From Rhizobium sp. CIAT894 (GTDB lineage Bacteria; Pseudomonadota; Alphaproteobacteria; Rhizobiales; Rhizobiaceae): a stretch of 64,000 bases of DNA. Below, piece by piece: positions 8,882 to 17,578 of the stretch; the first letter of the stretch is position 1; each line of letters begins with the position of its first letter. The stretch spans positions 558,001 through 622,000 of the forward strand of contig NZ_CP020952.1 in assembly GCF_000172795.2 (NCBI RefSeq). Direction: 5' to 3'. A program made the position numbers and the translations under genes. The notes below the pieces were generated by a model. That model had not been told where the DNA came from. It was given only the letters and a program-made list of their open reading frames with translations, and made no database searches.

Positions 8882-9368
8882 CAATGCAGGCGATGCGCAG
8901 AACCGCACGTCGGTCGAGCGCAAAGGAGATCGCGAACTCATCGTGACGCGGACATTCGAGGCGCCGCCGAGCACGGTTTACAAGGCATGGAGCCAGCCCG
9001 AGCTGTTCCAGCGGTGGTGGGTGCCAAAATCGGCAACCGGCGTTTCGCTCGTATCGTGCGATATGGACGTCCGTACCGGCGGCAAATATCGGCTGGAATT
9101 CGGCGCCGACGGGTCGGACACCATGGCCTTCTACGGCAGGTATCTCGAGGTGGTGCCGAACGAGCGCATCGTCTGGACCAACGACGAGGACGAAGAGGGC
9201 GCCATCACGACCGTGACTTTCGAGGAACAGGGCGGGAAGACGCTGCTGAAGTTCCACGAAGTCTATCCGTCCAAGGAGGCGCTTGAGGAAGCACTACAGG
9301 GCTCGGCGGCCGCATTGCCGGAGCAGTTGGAGCAGCTCGACGAATTGCTTTCCAGTCTAGGCGTGTAG
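8865..9368 (+). CDS. SRPBCC / AHSA1-domain protein
   Basis: A 167-residue START/Bet v1-like protein. The AHSA1 pattern is clear: LIVTRTFEAPPSTVYKAWS, FQRWWVPKS, GGKYRLEF, FYGRYLEVVPNERIVWT. The family forms a hydrophobic ligand cavity, and the cellular role of such stand-alone proteins is generally unknown. The start has a good GGGAGGG site. It was probably the second gene of an arsR-SRPBCC operon whose regulator is now a fragment, so its expression may be constitutive or lost. Confidence 0.82.
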   Translation: MNRQVDNAGDAQNRTSVERKGDRELIVTRTFEAPPSTVYKAWSQPELFQRWWVPKSATGVSLVSCDMDVRTGGKYRLEFGADGSDTMAFYGRYLEVVPNERIVWTNDEDEEGAITTVTFEEQGGKTLLKFHEVYPSKEALEEALQGSAAALPEQLEQLDELLSSLGV

Positions 9369-9559
9369 CGCCGGCCGGAAAACTCACCTCGGGGGTATGT
9401 CCGCTCTCGGGACGCGCCCCACCGGCCTTTCCGGCCGGAGCGAAGGCGCGCGCGCCCACCAGATATTCGCCGCCACCGCATTGTGCCGGGCTGCAGGCGA
9501 TCGCTGAATTCTTTGTGTGAGCGTGCGCACGTAGAGGTCTTATCACCGGATCGAAGGCC

Positions 9560-10084
9560 GTGATAAAAGCGCTCATGGGCATAAAAAACTATTTGATCGA
9601 AGGCAGTTCGGGCACTGGAAAAACGTCTGTCGCTTCCGAACTGGAGCGGCGGGGCTATCATGTTGTCCATGGCGACCGCGTCCTGGCATATGTGGGCGAC
9701 CCCGAGACAGGCCGCGCACTCGCAGGACCACCCGAAGGCACCGACCGCATTGCCTGGGGATACGCGCATTGGATTTGGCCGACTGAAAAAGTCCGCGCCA
9801 TTGCTGCCGACACCACCCGCCCTGCTACTTTCTTCTGTGGCGGCTCGCGCAATTTCCACAAATTCCTACACCTGTTCGATAAAGTTTTCGTGCTCGACAT
9901 CGACGTTGAGACCTTGAACCGACGATTGGATGGGCGGCCCAATGAGCCGGGCTTCGAGCCGGCCGAGCGGGCTCTGGTACTGCGTTACCATGATAGCCGA
10001 GAGTATCTTCCCGTCGGCATCAATATCGACACGGCGGGTAGCATTACAGGTGTCGTCGACGATATCCTCGCTCACCTCGCCTGA
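9560..10084 (+). CDS. small P-loop nucleoside/nucleotide kinase-like protein
   Basis: A 174-residue protein with a Walker A motif (EGSSGTGKTS) at the N-terminus, a HGDR motif and a WPTEKVRA stretch, resembling AAA/cytidylate-kinase-fold proteins often annotated as nucleoside kinases. Translation may start at the GTG at 9560 or the ATG at 9575 (MGIKNYLIEG); neither has a strong ribosome site. Substrate not predictable. It stands alone between the SRPBCC gene and a repeat copy. Confidence 0.6.
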   Translation: MIKALMGIKNYLIEGSSGTGKTSVASELERRGYHVVHGDRVLAYVGDPETGRALAGPPEGTDRIAWGYAHWIWPTEKVRAIAADTTRPATFFCGGSRNFHKFLHLFDKVFVLDIDVETLNRRLDGRPNEPGFEPAERALVLRYHDSREYLPVGINIDTAGSITGVVDDILAHLA

Positions 10085-10147
10085 AGTCCTAAAGCTGGAT
10101 CGGATGCGACGCGGTCGATCCCTGTTGGAAATGCACCGACCCACTCC

Positions 10148-10183
10148 CGTCATCCCAGGGCTTTGCACCTGACCCTGGGATCC
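10148..10183. repeat. palindromic mosaic element, isolated copy A
   Basis: CGTCATCCCAGGG and CCCTGGGATCCA arms are separated by a slightly longer loop than in the copies at 26.8-29.4 kb. The bases that follow (cacaaccaagcgcgcgcgg) match the start of the linker seen inside the units at 28.9-29.3 kb, so this is a partial copy of the same element, not just a hairpin. Confidence 0.8.
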
Positions 10184-10317
10184 ACAACCAAGCGCGCGCG
10201 GCTTCAATCGTTTCCCTGAGCAGCTCCGGGCCTATCGATTTCTATTAAGAAATTCCCGTGTTATGATCGCGGTCCTGGCGTCGTCCGCCGTGGGTTCTGC
10301 GCACGGAGACTGATCTG

Positions 10318-11724
10318 ATGAGCGAAATGGACGCACTTTTTGCCGCCCTGCGGCAGGCCGCCGACCCGCAGACGATCGAGTGCATCGAAAACGTCGTCAA
10401 ACATGGCTCGGACCGCGATCTCAATCGCATCAATGCACTCGCTTTCGCAAATCAGCATCACCTCGATGAAGAGAAAACCATCGCAGCGCTTCTGCATGCG
10501 GCCCGCATCGGCGCGTTCGAAATGACCTGGAATGTGCTTTGCCCGGGATGCGGCGGTGTCCTTGACAGCGGCGCAACCCTCAAAGGGGTCTCGCAAGAGA
10601 CCTATCATTGCGCACTCTGCGCGGCCGGATACGAGCCGACGCTCGACGAGATGGTCGAGGTAACCTTCACCGTCAGCCCGAGAGTGCGCAGGATTGCCGC
10701 CCACGACCCCGATCGCTTGCCTCCGCTCGAGTACTACCGCCAGATCTTCTTCTCCTCCGGTGTCGACCTGCCGGAGGACCTGGAAGCGAAGTTTTCGCGT
10801 ATCCAGCTGGAGATGATCGAGCTGGCTCCGGGCGAGAAGGCTTTCGTCTCGCTGCAACTGCCGGCGCAGTTCGTCATCATCTTCGATGCGGTCACGCATT
10901 CCGCACAGTTCATCGACGTGAAGGGCGAGCCTACCGGCGAACGTCAAACCCTTTCGATGGTCATCAGCCGGGCGCATGCACTCAACGAAACGCTGACCCT
11001 TCGTCCCGGCCAGTTGCGGCTCACCCTCGAAAACCACACCGACCGCAGAGTGGTGCCGAACGTCTGCATTGCAGGAGATGACCTGCACGACCTTCTCGGG
11101 CGCAGGCGGCCTTTTCTGACAGCCAAACGACTGCTGACGAACCAGAGCTTCCGCGACATCTACCGGACCGATACGCTCGACGTCGACCAGCGCCTCAAGA
11201 TCACCAGCCTGACCTTCCTCTTCACCGACTTGAGAGGCTCGACCGCGCTCTACGAGCGCGTCGGAGATCTTGCCGCCTTCGATCTGGTGCGGGCGCATTT
11301 CAGAGTTCTGCACGAGATCGTCGCCACCGAGGCAGGCGCGGTCGTCAAGACCATCGGCGATGCCGTGATGGCGACCTTTCCGAGCCCTGACCGCGCGGTG
11401 GCGGCCGCGCTCAGGATGCGGGAGGCGATGCTGCGGCTGAATGCCGAACACGGCAGCGACGATCTTCTGCTGAAGATCGGCATCCATGAAGGCCCATGCC
11501 TCGCCGTCAACCTGAACGACCGGCAGGACTATTTCGGCCAGACCGTCAATATCGCCTCGCGCGTCCAGGGCCTTGCCGATCCCAATGTGATCATGACGAC
11601 GGAGGCAATCGTCGGCGATATCAAGGTTTCGGATATCCTGCGCGACAGCGGCATCACATCGGCCTCGCGGATGGCGGAACTTCAGGGCATCGGCAGAGAG
11701 GTCAGAATCTTCGCCCTCTCGTGA
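10318..11724 (+). CDS. class III adenylate/guanylate cyclase with N-terminal zinc-ribbon region (DUF5939-like)
   Basis: A 468-residue soluble protein. The N-terminal two-thirds contains a CxxC...CxxC ribbon (Cys75, 78, 98, 101) and a beta-rich region typical of DUF5939 cyclases. The C-terminal third is a class III catalytic domain with FLFTDLRGST (first metal Asp), KTIGDAVMATF (second metal Asp), GIHEGPCLAVN and DYFGQTVNIASR. It should make cAMP or cGMP in the cytoplasm in response to an unknown signal. The start has GGAG at the right distance. A 50-bp stretch of its catalytic domain recurs as a fragment at 34.1 kb. Confidence 0.85.
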   Translation: MSEMDALFAALRQAADPQTIECIENVVKHGSDRDLNRINALAFANQHHLDEEKTIAALLHAARIGAFEMTWNVLCPGCGGVLDSGATLKGVSQETYHCALCAAGYEPTLDEMVEVTFTVSPRVRRIAAHDPDRLPPLEYYRQIFFSSGVDLPEDLEAKFSRIQLEMIELAPGEKAFVSLQLPAQFVIIFDAVTHSAQFIDVKGEPTGERQTLSMVISRAHALNETLTLRPGQLRLTLENHTDRRVVPNVCIAGDDLHDLLGRRRPFLTAKRLLTNQSFRDIYRTDTLDVDQRLKITSLTFLFTDLRGSTALYERVGDLAAFDLVRAHFRVLHEIVATEAGAVVKTIGDAVMATFPSPDRAVAAALRMREAMLRLNAEHGSDDLLLKIGIHEGPCLAVNLNDRQDYFGQTVNIASRVQGLADPNVIMTTEAIVGDIKVSDILRDSGITSASRMAELQGIGREVRIFALS

Positions 11725-11922
11725 GCTTCGTCTGATCTTCGCGCATTGCCAGCCCGCCACGAACATCGGTGCAGGCCGCGTTTCGCCGGGGCCATGATCG
11801 GATTTTTGCCCGCGGATTGCTGTTTTTATCATCGCCACACCTTGTGCGGGTGAAGCATATTGTCTTGATCAGCGATACTTCATATTGAGTAGTGTGCCGG
11901 CCACCTAAAAAACGAGTTGTTC
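11725..11922. other. intergenic, no gene seen
   Basis: About 200 bp between the cyclase and the envelope operon. It becomes AT-richer towards 11,860-11,910 and probably holds the promoter of the three-gene envelope operon. No clear -35/-10 pair could be fixed. Confidence 0.4.
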
Positions 11923-14900
11923 ATGGCTTCCGTCTTCCGCCTGCATGCGCTTGTTGTCCTCGGTTGTGGTCTTTTTTCGACGGTCTGCCATGCGCAATCC
12001 TTTGATTGCAGCAAGGCGCAGACCGTTATCGAGAAAGCGATCTGCGCCTCTCCGGCCCTGATCGCTCAGGATACCGCCTTGGCGGCCTCCTATCGGCAAG
12101 CTTTGACGGATCTCGGCGGCAACCCGGCAAAGCTGAACGATCTGCGACAGCAACAGCGCCGCTGGCTGGCGGAGCGCAACAAATCCTGCGTGGATACCGA
12201 TCTGGCCCGGCTGTCGGCATGCCTGACGACAAGCTATCAGGCGCGTCTTGCCGCGCTTGGAGCAGCAAGCGCTTCTCCGGATCAGAAGCCTCCTGAACCC
12301 GCCCAGGCCGTCCAACCCACGCCATCGACCGCGCCGGCGACCCAGCCGGCGGCGGAACAGGATCGTTCGGCGCCGGCGGCTGACGCAGCATCTCAATCCG
12401 CGCCCGCAAAAGCCCCGCCCCCGCTAGTGTCGCAGCCGCATCTGGCATTGGATCATCTGCCTGCCGATCAGGACAGCAGCACCTTGCTGACCGTCGAGGC
12501 GCCCGGCCATATCGCCATCCGCACGCAGAGCGCCTCCGGTGCGGCGCTGCAGCTCGTCGATATGATCGCAGGCCCAGGAGACCGCATGGGTGCCGCCGGC
12601 GTCAGCGACGGCCGGATCGATGCGCTGCTCGACAAGGGCACCTACAAGATCCGTGTGTTCGGCGCCAAGGGAGCCGCCGGCTACGTCCAGCTCACCGCGC
12701 AGGCCTATCAGGAGCTCGAACAGCCCGACGCCGCTTTGACCTCCGCCACCCCCATCCATGCCGATCTCGGCGATCTGCAGCAAAGATCCTATTGGATCGA
12801 CATTCCCGAATCCGGGCGCGTCGATATCGAGGCGGTTGGACGCTCGCTTCAGGATCTGCGTTTATGGCGAAACGGCACCGATATTGCCGATCTCTCGCCG
12901 AAAATGTCGATCTTCGAACTGAAGCCGGGCCTGCCGATGACCCGGGCCAGGCTGAGGGGAACGGTCGAGCCGGGCCGCTACCTCGTGACGGCCTATGGCG
13001 GCCAGAAGCTTGTCTGGACCAATTCGGATGCCGCAGAGCCATTCCATATTCGCACCGGCACGCAGCTGTCGCTCGCGGGAGGGATTGCCGAAAATGTCAT
13101 CGGGCCTTTTGGCTCGATCCGTTTCGAGGCGCCGGCGGATCTCGATACCTTCCGTCTCGAGCTGCCGCAATCGGCGCCGGCGGTGCTCCGGGCCGGTCGG
13201 ACTTCCCAAGCGGAGACTGCTTTTCAAAGCGCCGCGATCGACAAGGCCAGCCGTGAGCCGGCGGCCACGCTGGCACTTTCGACGGACAGCCAGCCGAGCA
13301 TTGTCGAAATCTCGGGGTATGAAGGCCAGCATTTCCAGGTCCGCGGGCTTCGGTTCGGCACCGAGACGCAATTCAAAGGCTCGGTGCCCAATCTCATCAG
13401 CCTAGACGTTGCCGGCGAAGGCGGCGATGAAATTCCGGCGACGGCGCTGCTGGTACGCCAGGATGGCGATGGCAAAGCGACCATCGTCGCGTCCGATCTG
13501 CCGCATCTCGGCCCAGGCCAGGCCTGGCGGCGGCGCTTCAATTTGCGCGGGCCGACCTCGCTGCTGTTCGAGATGACGCAGGCAGGCCAGATCGCGATCC
13601 GCACCGCGGGCGTTGCCCTGCACGCCGACATCAGCCCGGTTCAGGTCGGCAATGCGCCGCGCGCCGATGGCCGCAATCCCGATCGTTTCGATCTGGACGC
13701 CGGCTATTATCTGCTGCGGCTGCTGCCCGACAACGATGCCGCCGGCATCGTCGACCTCACCTTCGGCACGCCGGGCCTCGTCCCACCGGTTCAGCCCGCC
13801 GCTCCGGCGCGCACCAATATATCCTTCGGCATTCGGGGAGCCGAAAAGGCCACGCGCTACGAGATCATCACCAATGCCGCGCCCGGTCTGCTGACGGGGC
13901 CTCGCGCCGTGGCCCTGCCCGCCAATCTTGAGGCGCGGCCACTGGCGCTTTGGCAGCCCGCCGATGCCTCGGCGCAACGGCAGCCCCTGCCGGACGAACC
14001 CCCACCGAACCAACCAATGTCCGATATGCCGGCGCCCGTGCCGCAAGCCAAAGGCGCCCGGATCGACGGTGCGGACGCCCTGTCGCGGCCGGCGTCGTCA
14101 GCGGATTTGCAGATCGACGTCCGTGTGCCCGGCGGCGGGACGATCGCCGCCGTCGACATGCATAATAGCTCCGTCGCTTTCGCCACCAGCAACCAGCGCG
14201 TTGATGCAAAAGGCCGGACGCTGACCTTGCGCTTCCCGGCTTCAGCCGCTGCCCGCTCGATCGTCGTCAGCTGGCAGCCTGATGCTGCCGCGGCGCCCAA
14301 CAGCGCACCGCCGGCCCCTGCATCCCCGTTGATTGCCGGCCAAAGCCAGTTTCTCGATCTCGCCGAGGACGCACAGAAATCCTACCGGCTCGAGGTGGCG
14401 CAAGGGGGGCTTTATCGCATCGAGACCCTTGGCCGTTTGCAGACATCGCTGAGCCTTGGAACGTCCTTCCTGCCGAGGCTGGGAGAGGCGGCGGACAATG
14501 GCGATGGCCATAATGCGCTGCTGCAAACCTATCTGCGCGCGGGAACCTATCAGATCGACGTCTCCGCACAGAATTCCTCCGGCCATCTCGGCGTCGCCGT
14601 GATGCCGGCCTCGCTTCCGACGGCGGCAACCCTGGTCGCCGATGGCACCAGCCGTGGAATTCTCTCCGGCGGGCGCGGCGCCATCGTGCCGATCGAGATA
14701 ACCAGTGCGGGATCTTACCAGCTTGATCTCTACTCCCTTGGCGAAGACCTGACCGCTCGCCTCGAGGATACGGAAGGCTGGCCGCTGACCGCGCCCGGCC
14801 CGCTCTCCACGCTCAGCCAGGATTTCACGCCGGGGCATTACCGCCTCGTGATCCTGCCGCGCGACGTCGACACGCGGTTTGTCGCGCGGCTCAGGCCTGT

Positions 14901-17571
14901 CATCGACCCGCCGCAACTGCAGGGCCACGGGCCGCATCCGCTCGCCTTCAATCAGACCCAGGAATTTCAGTGGCGCGAGCCTCAGAGCAAGGGCGCCACA
15001 CGCGTTCCCGACAGCTGGACTTTCGATCTCCTGGCCGATGCGGATGTCAGCATCGATCTGACCGAAGGCATGATCGGCACCCTGTTTCGCGACGACAAGG
15101 AGCAGATCGCCCGATTTGTTGCCGCTCCGCAATTCACCGGCAAATTGAAGGCCGGGCATTACCGCATCGACCTCACGAGCCTCGCCCATGATGACCGGCT
15201 GGATTATCAGATCACCCTGAACACCACGGATTTGCAGCCCGGAGAGGCGCGCTTCGTCAACCTGCCGGCCGAGCTTTCCTTCAATGTCGAAAAGGACCAT
15301 GTCGTCAGCCTCGGCACTTTCGGCCGCAGCGAAATCAAGGCTGTGCTGAAGGACGGGCACGGCGCCGTCGTCGAACGCCTGACGGGGCGCAGCGATGATT
15401 GGAACATCGCGCTCTCCACCCGCCTGCCGGCCGGATCCTACACGCTGGCTCTCGATGAGGCGGCGGCGGCAGGTACAGCCAGCCAATCGGACGATAATCC
15501 CGACGATCAAGAAGCAGACTCCAGTGACGACGACCAGGCCAATGTCGGGGATATCGAGGTCCAGTTTGCCCTGCCGCAGGAACAACCGCAGCCGGCGCTT
15601 GCCGACAGCGGCACCGCCTCCGTCAATGGCGCCTCCGTCTTTACTTTCCCTCTGCCGGGCCTCTTGCCGGCGAATGTAAAGGATCGGCTTGCGCTGGTGG
15701 CGGCGCAGTCGACCAGCGACCTGGTTCTCTCCGTCGAAAAACGAGACGCCGATGGCAGCTGGAAGCCGCAGGCTTTTGCCCGCGGACGCACGCCCTTTAT
15801 CGCCTGGCCGGCTTCCGAGGGGGATGCACAATTGCGCGCATCGGTCTGGACCCTCGATGGCGGGGCAGCGCCCATCAAGATCGCCGCGCGCAGCATCGCC
15901 GGTGATATACGCGAGCCCGGCGATATCGCCTTGGAACCCGTGGCCATCGATGGCCTTGATCTCTCCCTGAATATCGCTCTCGCGCATGCACCATCGGCCG
16001 GCCTCGTCAACCTCGGCGCCAGCGGCGATCTGCTTGCAGGCGCAAGTGCCGATCGCCCGCTGACGGCGGCGACATCAGGGCTTTTTGCGCCGCAATCGGA
16101 TCGTTTGTGGCTGGTCTCCCGCGCAGCTGGCCATGTGCAGGTGAACCCTGCACAGCCCGATGCAGAGATCGCGCTGACGCTTGCGGCGGGAGATCAGGCA
16201 ATTGTTCCAGTCACCCCTTCTTTGCCTGGTAAGGTCAGGTTGTGGCGCGCGGATTCGGCTTTTGGCCAGCCGGGCCTTTCGGCCGGACGCGGCATGGGCG
16301 TCAGCCTCAACAGTGCGGTCGCCCTCGCCGATAAACAGGATTTGCATATATGGAACGCCGCAAGCGATGAAAGCCTGCAGATGCGGCTCAGGCCAATCGA
16401 TGCGGCTGAACTCGAGGCGGTGCAGCTGAACGGCACATTGACCGCGACCGTTCCAGCCTTCAGCGCGCAGCCGGTGAAGCTGGCAGCCGGGGTGAAACGA
16501 CTGACGCTCGACTTGGCGCCCGGAATCGCCGTCGTCTCCGACCCTTCAGCCTTCCAATTATTGAACGTCTGGTCCGGTTCGGCTCCCCTGTCGCGCAGCA
16601 TCGCGACCTCGGCCGAAGAGATCTGGCTCGTCAACCTGACGGGGAATGCCGGCTCGGCGCGCGTCGGCCTGTCGCCGGGACAAGCCGTCAGCCTCGGCGA
16701 TGATCAGATCAAGCGCCGGTTCTTCGGGACGGTCGGATCGGAAGAAATCGCCGTCGATGCCATCAAAGGCGATATCCTGAATGTCTCCGGCGGCGCGGCG
16801 ACCTTTATCGGGGACGACGGTCGGGTCTTGCGTGGTGAGAGCATGTCCGTCTCCGGACCCGGCCGGCTGATCGTCGATCATGGCGCCGGGCTCGTGGCAC
16901 TGTGGCTCGAGCGCGGCGGCAAGTCGCCCTGGCCGAAGCCCGAACCAAAAGCGATGACCCTGCCGCAGAGCGTGGCGCTCGAGGGCGAGGCCATGGCCTT
17001 CCGTCTCGATCCGGCCCAACCGATGGTGCTTGACGTCAGCACCGACGCCCCCGTGATCGTCGGCCTGGAGCAGGATGGTCGCCGCGACATGCAGCTCTTT
17101 CCGACGGGAGCGGAATTCCACCGCTATCTTGCGGCGGGCGAGGCGATCCTGACGCTTTACTCCACGCATGAAGGCCCCTTGTCGGGCAGCCTGGATATGA
17201 CGGCAACGCCGGTCGTCCCGGTCAATGACGGCATCGGTGCCCCGGTCGTGCTTGCACCGGGCGCGACGGCCCTGTTCGGCTTCGAGGTCAGAAACAGCGG
17301 TAATATCGGTGTCGGCCTGCGCTCCGATCCGGACCTCGCCATCGGCCGGCTGCTGGATGCCAAAGGTCAGGCGCTCGGCGACGGCGTCAATCAGCTCAAG
17401 CAGCTTGCGGCAGGCTATTATCTCCTCGAAGCGCGCGCACCGGCCGACGCACCGACGCTCATCGTCAGACCTTCGGTGGTCGGATTGTCGCCACCGCCCG
17501 CAGGTCCGCCGCCCGAAATCGTCAGTGACTACCTGCAGCGCGCCGGTTTGAAGCCCACGGGATCGAAGTGA
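11923..17571 (+). CDS. giant secreted LprI-domain protein with repeated beta-sandwich modules
   Basis: About 1882 residues. A Sec signal peptide ends around CHAQS. It is followed by an LprI/DUF1311-type four-cysteine helical domain (FDCSKAQTVIEKAICAS...LRQQQRRWLAERNKSC) and a Pro/Ala-rich linker. The remainder is a long series of beta modules that end in similar edges: GTYKIRVFG, GRYLVTAYG, GYYLLRLLP, GTYQIDVS, GHYRLVILP, GHYRIDLTS, GSYTLALD, GYYLLEARA. These look like PPC-type domains. It lies 7 bp upstream of the A2M gene and so is very likely co-translated with it. Family LprI proteins inhibit lysozyme; a cell-wall-protective role here is inference. The ATG at 11923 is preferred over a TTG six bases upstream. 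Confidence 0.7.
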   Translation: MASVFRLHALVVLGCGLFSTVCHAQSFDCSKAQTVIEKAICASPALIAQDTALAASYRQALTDLGGNPAKLNDLRQQQRRWLAERNKSCVDTDLARLSACLTTSYQARLAALGAASASPDQKPPEPAQAVQPTPSTAPATQPAAEQDRSAPAADAASQSAPAKAPPPLVSQPHLALDHLPADQDSSTLLTVEAPGHIAIRTQSASGAALQLVDMIAGPGDRMGAAGVSDGRIDALLDKGTYKIRVFGAKGAAGYVQLTAQAYQELEQPDAALTSATPIHADLGDLQQRSYWIDIPESGRVDIEAVGRSLQDLRLWRNGTDIADLSPKMSIFELKPGLPMTRARLRGTVEPGRYLVTAYGGQKLVWTNSDAAEPFHIRTGTQLSLAGGIAENVIGPFGSIRFEAPADLDTFRLELPQSAPAVLRAGRTSQAETAFQSAAIDKASREPAATLALSTDSQPSIVEISGYEGQHFQVRGLRFGTETQFKGSVPNLISLDVAGEGGDEIPATALLVRQDGDGKATIVASDLPHLGPGQAWRRRFNLRGPTSLLFEMTQAGQIAIRTAGVALHADISPVQVGNAPRADGRNPDRFDLDAGYYLLRLLPDNDAAGIVDLTFGTPGLVPPVQPAAPARTNISFGIRGAEKATRYEIITNAAPGLLTGPRAVALPANLEARPLALWQPADASAQRQPLPDEPPPNQPMSDMPAPVPQAKGARIDGADALSRPASSADLQIDVRVPGGGTIAAVDMHNSSVAFATSNQRVDAKGRTLTLRFPASAAARSIVVSWQPDAAAAPNSAPPAPASPLIAGQSQFLDLAEDAQKSYRLEVAQGGLYRIETLGRLQTSLSLGTSFLPRLGEAADNGDGHNALLQTYLRAGTYQIDVSAQNSSGHLGVAVMPASLPTAATLVADGTSRGILSGGRGAIVPIEITSAGSYQLDLYSLGEDLTARLEDTEGWPLTAPGPLSTLSQDFTPGHYRLVILPRDVDTRFVARLRPVIDPPQLQGHGPHPLAFNQTQEFQWREPQSKGATRVPDSWTFDLLADADVSIDLTEGMIGTLFRDDKEQIARFVAAPQFTGKLKAGHYRIDLTSLAHDDRLDYQITLNTTDLQPGEARFVNLPAELSFNVEKDHVVSLGTFGRSEIKAVLKDGHGAVVERLTGRSDDWNIALSTRLPAGSYTLALDEAAAAGTASQSDDNPDDQEADSSDDDQANVGDIEVQFALPQEQPQPALADSGTASVNGASVFTFPLPGLLPANVKDRLALVAAQSTSDLVLSVEKRDADGSWKPQAFARGRTPFIAWPASEGDAQLRASVWTLDGGAAPIKIAARSIAGDIREPGDIALEPVAIDGLDLSLNIALAHAPSAGLVNLGASGDLLAGASADRPLTAATSGLFAPQSDRLWLVSRAAGHVQVNPAQPDAEIALTLAAGDQAIVPVTPSLPGKVRLWRADSAFGQPGLSAGRGMGVSLNSAVALADKQDLHIWNAASDESLQMRLRPIDAAELEAVQLNGTLTATVPAFSAQPVKLAAGVKRLTLDLAPGIAVVSDPSAFQLLNVWSGSAPLSRSIATSAEEIWLVNLTGNAGSARVGLSPGQAVSLGDDQIKRRFFGTVGSEEIAVDAIKGDILNVSGGAATFIGDDGRVLRGESMSVSGPGRLIVDHGAGLVALWLERGGKSPWPKPEPKAMTLPQSVALEGEAMAFRLDPAQPMVLDVSTDAPVIVGLEQDGRRDMQLFPTGAEFHRYLAAGEAILTLYSTHEGPLSGSLDMTATPVVPVNDGIGAPVVLAPGATALFGFEVRNSGNIGVGLRSDPDLAIGRLLDAKGQALGDGVNQLKQLAAGYYLLEARAPADAPTLIVRPSVVGLSPPPAGPPPEIVSDYLQRAGLKPTGSK

Positions 17572-17578
17572 AACACCA

